DNA of 5,103 nucleotides, from contig SLKL01000252.1 in assembly GCA_007134625.1 (NCBI GenBank), forward strand, positions 1-5,103. Reading direction: 5' to 3'. This document shows positions 1 through 3,340 of this stretch, one piece after another (positions within the stretch are counted from its first letter, which is position 1; each line of letters opens with the position of its first letter). The notes below the pieces were generated by a model that was not told the origin of the DNA, did no database searches, and saw only the letters and a list, made by a program, of their open reading frames with translations. The DNA is from Saprospiraceae bacterium. Lineage in GTDB: Bacteria; Bacteroidota; Bacteroidia; Chitinophagales; Saprospiraceae. Made by a program: the position numbers and the translations under genes.

Positions 1-168
1 CATCATGCTAGCACGTGGCCAATTCAAGCAAAATTATTAATTGAATCAGACTGGTTTACTTTAATTAAACTTCAAAGATCAATCTCGAAGAGAGGTGATT
101 CCAATTATTCCAAATTTGAAGAAATAGCGAAAAAGGAGTTAAAGGAAGATCTCTATCAAGTTGAATAA
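1..168 (+). CDS. C-terminal fragment of an unrecognised protein
   Basis: Frame 1 is open from the first base to a TAA at 166-168, giving 55 residues that begin HHASTWPIQAKLLIES and end KEDLYQVE. The start lies outside the window. The fragment has a mixed aromatic/hydrophobic stretch (TWPIQAKLLIESDWFTLIKL), then a charged, lysine/glutamate-rich helical tail. That composition looks like real coding sequence, and the reading frame ends before the repeat-rich intergenic region. I do not recognise the family and assign no function. No convincing terminator follows directly; the first hairpin plus T-run on this strand is at 391-417. Because only the tail is visible, the frame could in principle be fortuitous, but the amino-acid composition argues against that. 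Confidence 0.6.
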   Translation, partial: HHASTWPIQAKLLIESDWFTLIKLQRSISKRGDSNYSKFEEIAKKELKEDLYQVE

Positions 169-364
169 CTTATATGTAAAAAGTGGTTGGAAGTTGGCCT
201 GTCTCGTAAAGACCCGTAATGCAATGAAGTGGCTTGACTAGACGAATTACGAATGTTTTAAGAAACGAGATACGAGGTGCAAGGTACGAGGTGCGAGTTG
301 GACTTGCCGGAGCATATTGATTCCCTATATCATATCATTTAATCTAAAAAAAACCTCTGCTAGC
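169..364. other. Intergenic stretch with short direct and inverted repeats
   Basis: No supported gene lies between the end of the first reading frame and the hairpin-rich repeat. Visible structure includes CGTAAT (215-220) facing ATTACG (245-250), a 6-bp inverted repeat with a 24-base loop that lacks a T-run and so is not a good terminator. There is also the tandem GAGGTGC-type repeat described separately. The rest is AT-rich with no RNA gene that I can recognise. Confidence 0.5.
271..294. repeat. Tandem 10-bp repeat TACGAGGTGC, period 14
   Basis: TACGAGGTGC occurs at 271-280 and again at 285-294, separated by AAGG. The flanks (ACGAGA before, GAGTTG after) look like decayed further units. 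The core CGAGGTGC is the reverse complement of GCACCTCG at 369-376, at the left edge of the nearby hairpin-rich repeat. The two could therefore pair across about 75 bases. This may be an outer part of that repeat family or an independent simple repeat. Copy 2 of the large repeat has no matching tandem unit upstream of it. Confidence 0.55.
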
Positions 365-537
365 CCTGGCACCTCGATTCCGTATGTGCCGCACCCATTC
401 AGGGTGCCTTATTTTTTTCCACCTTACGAAGGCCTGTGGCCATCTTTAAGATGTATGAGCCCTTCAGGCTCAAAATAAAACTATTTCACATTAGATAAAC
501 GAAAAATCCTACAGGCTTACTTCTAAAGCCATGATGT
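365..537. repeat. Hairpin-rich interspersed repeat, copy 1
   Basis: This block of about 173 bp recurs in the same orientation at 2995-3166. By eye there are about 12 substitutions and one indel (a T-run of 7 versus 6), or roughly 92% identity. The stretch from GGCCATC to ATAAACGAAAA is identical in both. It carries four stem-loops: GCACCC/GGGTGC (391-407, loop ATTCA), GGCC/GGCC (431-441, loop TGT), TGAGCC/GGCTCA (456-472, loop CTTCA) and GGCTT/AAGCC (514-530). No open reading frame of note is present. The two hairpins with similar TTCA loops resemble REP-type elements mobilised in trans by RAYT transposases, but that assignment is inference; a decayed non-autonomous element is also possible. 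Confidence 0.8.
391..417 (+). terminator. Terminator-like hairpin plus T-run in repeat copy 1
   Basis: A perfect 6-bp GC-rich stem (GCACCC 391-396, GGGTGC 402-407) with a 5-base loop is followed by CTTA and seven T residues. This is the usual shape of an intrinsic terminator for plus-strand transcripts, and could serve the gene ending at 168. The short gap between stem and T-run weakens it a little. The hairpin is part of the interspersed repeat, so termination may be incidental. Confidence 0.45.
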
Positions 538-694
538 TGATCTACCGGAATATATATTACCCCTCTATACCTTAAAATTACTTCTTTGTTATCTTATAAT
601 CGGGCAGATTTAGATGCTTTCTTCAAAACGCATAAAAAAAGTAACACTCTATGCCCGGAATCACTGTCACCATTTGGCTGAAATATCAAGCTTG
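538..694. other. Intergenic stretch downstream of the TAC-like operon
   Basis: AT-rich sequence lies between repeat copy 1 and the 3' end of the minus-strand operon. I see no gene and no clear rho-independent terminator for the minus-strand transcript. GCATA/TATGC around 631-656 is only a 5-bp pairing and has its T-run inside the loop. Confidence 0.4.
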
Positions 695-1201
695 TTATTC
701 AAAATTTTGTGTAGTAGTTTTGGTCTCCATTCTCAGTTGGACACTGGGGATTATAAACTCGCCATCCACTTCTTTTAATCGGCTTTCCAGTGATTTGGAA
801 GGGTTTATAATCGGGAAATTAATGGCGGATAGGCTGTTTTCTCCCAGTCTAATTTTAATAGCCCCTCTTATCATTAAAATGGACATTCCAAGTAAATGCG
901 CTACAAAGTTTTTCTCTAGACTGATCTGCTCTTTTCCTTCCCAGTTTTGTTCAGGAATTTTAATCTGAGATAAGTAGGTGGTTTCAAGCAGGGAAGGAAT
1001 CTTGTCGTTAGCCTTGAGGAAATCTATCCTGAAGGTAGCTATAAATTCCAGGGAATTCTTCCCAACGAAATAAGCATCTGATAGAAAACCAAATTTTAAT
1101 TCCTTTGGTACCAGTGTTTTCCCCAGAACTAATCCGGGATCAACCAAATTCAGATGGACTTCTCTGATGATGGGCGGTTCAAATTTCATTTCAGGCGGCA
1201 T
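695..1201 (-). CDS. SecB-like chaperone of a toxin-antitoxin-chaperone operon
   Basis: This 168-residue protein matches the SecB family in length (E. coli SecB has 155 residues) and in its key C-terminal pattern. AHLLG at residues 101-105 corresponds to the AHCLG of SecB. It is followed by a hydrophobic helix with IRGAI (111-115) and then INFPIINP (127-134), the counterpart of the APVNF stretch of SecB. The N-terminal half alternates hydrophobic and polar residues (LEFIATFRIDF, 51-61), as expected for the SecB beta-sheet. It is gene 3 of a minus-strand operon and its ATG overlaps the end of the antitoxin gene by 11 nt. An internal ATG four codons later (1189-1187) is an alternative start lying 1 nt past the antitoxin stop. 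By analogy with the M. tuberculosis TAC system, it would bind the C-terminal extension of the antitoxin, protect it from aggregation and degradation, and permit toxin neutralisation. A role as general export chaperone is possible but less likely in this context. Confidence 0.8.
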   Translation of the reverse strand: MPPEMKFEPPIIREVHLNLVDPGLVLGKTLVPKELKFGFLSDAYFVGKNSLEFIATFRIDFLKANDKIPSLLETTYLSQIKIPEQNWEGKEQISLEKNFVAHLLGMSILMIRGAIKIRLGENSLSAINFPIINPSKSLESRLKEVDGEFIIPSVQLRMETKTTTQNFE

Positions 1202-1739
1202 CGGACATTTGTTTTTTTTGTTCTAAAGAATAGCTAAAGCCTTGTTCGTCATAGACTATTTCATCCTCTTCTTTGACCCGACCATCTTTTAAATGGGACG
1301 AAAAACCTAAATTCATTTGACGACTCATAGCGTCCAGAGATATGAATTGAGTAAATCTTTCTTTAAATTCAAGACTCTGCTCCAGTTTATCAAAATCCGG
1401 AATGGCATTCTTCCCATTTCGGTCGTCTTCAATTACCTTGTTCAGGTCGCGGAAATAAATACAGGGTGCTTTACCTGCCTGAAGGGCAAAAGTCACGATT
1501 TTAGAAAGTCTGTGGTCGCTGTCTCCATTGAGCACCTGACTGATATAGCCTCTGGAAACGCCCATTTTGTCAGCCAATTCTTTTCGACTCAGCTTATTTT
1601 CATCTAAATAATCCTGAACGATGTTGAAGAGATCAATTTTTATGTACTCCTCCCAGTATTCAGGACTCCGTAGGAGTTCCTCCCGGGTAATCTCTTCAAC
1701 TTTTTCTTCTCTACTCATGGAATTCAAATTTTTTTCCAT
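1191..1739 (-). CDS. HigA-like XRE-family antitoxin with C-terminal extension
   Basis: This protein has 182 residues. Residues about 36-85 form a Cro/C1-type helix-turn-helix: NKLSRKELADKMGVSRGYIS is the classic two-helix motif, followed by QVLNG and a third helical part. Residues 1-35 are an acidic, helical leader. Residues about 101-182 form an extension that a plain HigA (roughly 90-110 residues) lacks. In TAC systems such an extension is the chaperone-addiction (ChAD) region, and here the SecB-like gene follows directly. The likely role is to bind and neutralise the upstream-encoded toxin and to repress the operon through the palindrome at 2118-2137. The ATG at 1739 overlaps the toxin gene by 29 nt. 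An in-frame ATG at 1718-1716 (residue 8) would overlap it by 8 nt and is a credible alternative. Both imply translational coupling. The domain call is firm; the ChAD function is inferred from context. Confidence 0.85.
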   Translation of the reverse strand: MEKNLNSMSREEKVEEITREELLRSPEYWEEYIKIDLFNIVQDYLDENKLSRKELADKMGVSRGYISQVLNGDSDHRLSKIVTFALQAGKAPCIYFRDLNKVIEDDRNGKNAIPDFDKLEQSLEFKERFTQFISLDAMSRQMNLGFSSHLKDGRVKEEDEIVYDEQGFSYSLEQKKQMSDAA

Positions 1740-2115
1740 CTTTTAATTGTTTTTGTAATTCCTTTGTTATCCTCTTGAATCGATCAATGTCTTTCTTCTG
1801 ATTCTTTTTTAATCCACCCATACAAATTATCAAGCACTCGTTTTGTAATTCGAGATAATACACCCTAAGAGAATCGGCTTTGATTTCAAAGCCACCTTCT
1901 ACACCAAAAATATTACTTATCTGCCCAGCGGGTAATCTTATTCCTTTGCTCAAATTTTCAATCCTGGTGCCAATACGCAAGAGTAAACTGCGATACTGTT
2001 TGGTTCCATACTTATTTTCAAACTTTGAAAACTCGTCTTTATCATTGACTATCAACTGATAAACCACTTTATTGCCTCTCGAATACTTACATGTTTTTAA
2101 CGCAAAAGTATACAT
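1711..2115 (-). CDS. RelE/HigB-like toxin (probable ribosome-dependent mRNase)
   Basis: This 134-residue basic protein has the C-terminal signature of the RelE/HigB (Gp49-like) toxins: a beta-strand LRVYYLEL (83-90), a hydrophobic strand ending in GG (94-101), then KKNQKKDIDRFKRI (103-116), matching the K-x-Q-K then helix pattern of the family. Known members cleave mRNA on the ribosome, usually with basic catalytic residues, which fits the Arg84 and Lys-rich region seen here. It is the first gene of the operon, and toxin-first order is the norm for HigBA and TAC modules. There is no in-frame Met between residue 1 and residue 99, so the ATG at 2115 is the only sensible start. The frame is intact, with no sign of decay. 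Actual toxicity is inferred, not shown. Confidence 0.8.
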   Translation of the reverse strand: MYTFALKTCKYSRGNKVVYQLIVNDKDEFSKFENKYGTKQYRSLLLRIGTRIENLSKGIRLPAGQISNIFGVEGGFEIKADSLRVYYLELQNECLIICMGGLKKNQKKDIDRFKRITKELQKQLKDGKKFEFHE

Positions 2116-2117
2116 TG

Positions 2118-2137
2118 TGTTTAGTAATTAGTAAACA
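2118..2137. promoter_or_regulatory. Palindromic operator candidate upstream of the TAC-like operon
   Basis: Half-sites TGTTTA and TAAACA flank the self-complementary centre TAATTA. Only one symmetrical base pair (G2124/G2131) breaks the 20-bp dyad. It ends 2 bp before the toxin ATG on the minus strand, where an autoregulating HigA-type repressor would bind. A further GTAAAC occurs at 2165-2170, repeating the right half-site 34 bp away, and a small AACCA/TGGTT hairpin (2168-2180) overlaps it. I found no convincing TAnnTTTG promoter in this gap; TAGAAATG on the minus strand is only a partial match. Binding by the operon's own antitoxin is inference. Confidence 0.55.
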
Positions 2138-2227
2138 TTTCTACACATATTTCTTTTGAGATATGTAAACCATTGTGGTTCAGGTCTCTAAAGAGTGGGA
2201 CTAGATAACGAAATATTTTTTGTAACT

Positions 2228-2557
2228 ATGTCTATACAAAATACCGAAAAAGGAACCAAGAAGTTCACCAAGGAGGAGAAGCTAGCGATCATACGTGAGG
2301 CTAGCGAGACCGGAGTAAAAGTAACATTGTCTAAATACGACTTATACCTAGCGACTTATTATTATTCGAAAAAGAAGTTATTAGTGGATGGAGAAGATGG
2401 ATTAAACCATCGAAGACTGAAGTAACAGGAGACGGAACTGAAAAGGCTGGAGAAAAAGAAGGAATCACTGAAATTTCTTTTAGCCGAGAAAGAAATAAAA
2501 GGAAAGCTAAAAGATGAGATGCTAAAAAAAATGTATCCAAAGTTGAGAAAGAAATAG
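2228..2557 (+). pseudogene. Decayed IS3-family OrfA transposase subunit
   Basis: From the ATG at 2228 the frame encodes a protein with FTKEEKLAIIREASETGVKV (an IS3-type OrfA helix-turn-helix), then YLATYYYSKKK, and GEDGLNHRRLK ending at a TAA (2423-2425). The same frame reads on with ETELKRLEKKKESLKFLLAE, the leucine-zipper part of OrfA, and LKDEMLKKMYPKLRKK to a TAG at 2555-2557. The intact gene would be about 109 residues, a normal OrfA length, so the TAA is a nonsense mutation inside the gene. The usual aromatic W in the YxW/YYW-KKK motif is replaced by S. No OrfB catalytic (DDE) sequence follows and no terminal inverted repeats are evident. OrfA alone does not transpose, so this is a relic. 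A GTG at 2195 is in frame but would add residues unlike the family. Confidence 0.8.
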
Positions 2558-2640
2558 GTTTCAATTGAAAATGATTTTGAATCAAATTAGATGGCTTCTT
2601 GTTCAATAGAAGAAAAGTGATACCAATTATAAAAAATTAT

Positions 2641-2648
2641 TATCTTTG
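2641..2648 (+). promoter_or_regulatory. Bacteroidota-type -7 promoter element upstream of the small antitoxin
   Basis: TATCTTTG is a perfect match to TAnnTTTG, the -7 motif read by the primary sigma factor of Bacteroidota. The expected -33 element about 20 bp upstream is only weakly met (AGTG near 2616-2619 instead of TTTG). Transcription would begin near 2653 and leave a leader of about 65 nt before the ATG at 2718. It overlaps TTGACA (2646-2651), which has no suitable -10 partner. Confidence 0.45.
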
Positions 2649-2717
2649 ACAAGTTGGCTGATAAAGCAAATTGATGAATATTTCGTAAATTTACGCAAAG
2701 AAGAAAACCAAGTAATC

Positions 2718-2945
2718 ATGAGAACCATTGAATTGAAATCAGATCTTCACAAAATCCTGGATAGAATAGAAAACGAACAACTTCTTCGGACAATATATGA
2801 TTTTCTAAAGCTAAGAGAAGACGCCGAAGAGGGACAGATTTGGAAGACCCTGACCGAAGAGCAAAAGCAAGAAGTTTATTTATCATATGAGGAATCCCGG
2901 GACGATAAAAATTTGACTAAGTGGGATGCCAAAAAAGAAAGTTAA
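2718..2945 (+). CDS. Small RelB-like antitoxin of a degraded type II TA pair
   Basis: This 75-residue acidic protein begins MRTIELKSDLHKILDRIENE, continues with a helical LLRTIYDFLKLR segment (about residues 22-34), then WKTLTEEQKQEVYLSYEESR (about 42-61). The pattern ELK-x-LH-x-IDxI, a short helix, then LTEEQKxEvxxsxEES is the layout of the short antitoxins commonly paired with RelE/ParE toxins in Bacteroidota. In frame, the codons extend upstream to a TTG at 2646. That start overlaps the -7 element at 2641-2648 and would add non-family residues, so the ATG at 2718 is preferred. The partner toxin gene starts inside it at 2926 (20-nt overlap) but is truncated. The antitoxin is therefore probably orphaned. 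It may still repress its promoter or neutralise a related toxin elsewhere in the genome. The family assignment is from pattern recognition. Confidence 0.7.
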   Translation: MRTIELKSDLHKILDRIENEQLLRTIYDFLKLREDAEEGQIWKTLTEEQKQEVYLSYEESRDDKNLTKWDAKKES

Positions 2946-3078
2946 AACGAATTTAACTGATAAAGCAGAAAATACCCTGCGTCTCAAACTGATTCCTGAC
3001 ACCTCGATTCCATATGTGCCGCACCCATTCAGGGTGCCTTATTTTTTCCATCTTACGATGGCCTATGGCCATCTTTAA
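2926..3078 (+). pseudogene. N-terminal remnant of a RelE/ParE-type toxin fused to repeat sequence
   Basis: An ATG inside the antitoxin gene opens a 50-codon frame starting MPKKKVKTNLTDKAENTLRL. The TDKAENTL part fits the first strand and helix of ParE/RelE toxins (compare the usual V-x-W-TDKAxxxL start), and the 20-nt overlap with the antitoxin is the normal toxin position. After about 23-25 codons the frame enters the interspersed repeat at about 2995. The remaining residues (SIPYVPHPFRVPYF and onward) are simply a translation of that repeat. The catalytic C-terminal part, normally another 70 residues or so, is absent. The toxin is thus almost certainly inactive. The remnant is short, so its identity is moderately sure at best. 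Confidence 0.55.
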
Positions 3079-3166
3079 GATGTATGAGCCCTTCAGGCTC
3101 AAAATAAAACTATTTCACATTAGATAAACGAAAAGTCCTACAAGCTTTCCTTTAAAGCATTGATGT
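2995..3166. repeat. Hairpin-rich interspersed repeat, copy 2
   Basis: This is the direct copy of 365-537, about 92% identical by eye and with the same four stem-loops: GCACCC/GGGTGC (3021-3037), GATGGCC/GGCCATC (3057-3073, loop TAT), TGAGCC/GGCTCA (3085-3101) and GCTTT/AAAGC near the right end (about 3144-3158). The second stem is a perfect 7-bp pairing here, but has an A/A mismatch in copy 1. The fourth loses one outer pair and gains one inner pair relative to copy 1. Stem-preserving changes suggest that the folded form matters. The left edge coincides with loss of the toxin reading frame, so this copy probably inserted into, or recombined with, the toxin gene. Confidence 0.8.
3021..3047 (+). 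terminator. Terminator-like hairpin plus T-run in repeat copy 2
   Basis: The 6-bp stem GCACCC/GGGTGC with loop ATTCA is followed by CTTA and six T residues. It lies after the antitoxin and toxin remnant and ahead of the helicase promoter, so it could insulate the two transcription units. It is identical in stem and loop to the copy at 391-407. Confidence 0.45.
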
Positions 3167-3254
3167 GGGTACTAAGAACAAATTTTCTCATAACGATACT
3201 TTTTTAGGCAGGTCAAACCATTACAGCTATATTACAACAATCCCTAAAATTATG

Positions 3255-3262
3255 TAATTTTG
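3255..3262 (+). promoter_or_regulatory. Bacteroidota-type -7 promoter element for the helicase gene
   Basis: TAATTTTG matches TAnnTTTG perfectly and lies 78 bp before the helicase ATG, in the gap after repeat copy 2. The -33 position holds ATTACAAC near 3231-3238, a poor match to TTTG. A perfect 10-bp palindrome, GCATGCATGC (3265-3274), sits at the expected transcription start and could be an operator or chance. Confidence 0.45.
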
Positions 3263-3340
3263 ACGCATGCATGCAAGGATTAGCGCGCTCTTATATCCTG
3301 TATAAGCTGCAAACAATGTCAGCAAATCCATAAACAGAAA

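Noticed and set aside
215..250. CGTAAT/ATTACG inverted repeat as a terminator for the first gene
   Set aside because: A 6-bp AT-containing stem with a 24-base loop and no T-run is unlikely to terminate transcription.
391..471. Pair of hairpins as a CRISPR array or riboswitch
   Set aside because: The hairpins differ in sequence and are not regularly spaced repeats with unique spacers. Nothing matches a riboswitch core that I know, and the block recurs intact elsewhere as an interspersed repeat.
651..968. Plus-strand open frame opposite the SecB-like gene
   Set aside because: It is antisense to a well-supported overlapping operon gene and its translation has no recognisable family features.
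2103..2110. TACTTTTG on the minus strand, a perfect TAnnTTTG match inside the first codons of the toxin gene
   Set aside because: It would start transcription within the toxin coding sequence, and there is no later usable Met until residue 99, so it is most likely a chance product of the codons TAT ACT TTT G.
2524..2531. A8 run in the orfA relic as a programmed frameshift site for an OrfAB fusion
   Set aside because: No orfB-like sequence follows in any frame, and the upstream nonsense codon already breaks orfA.
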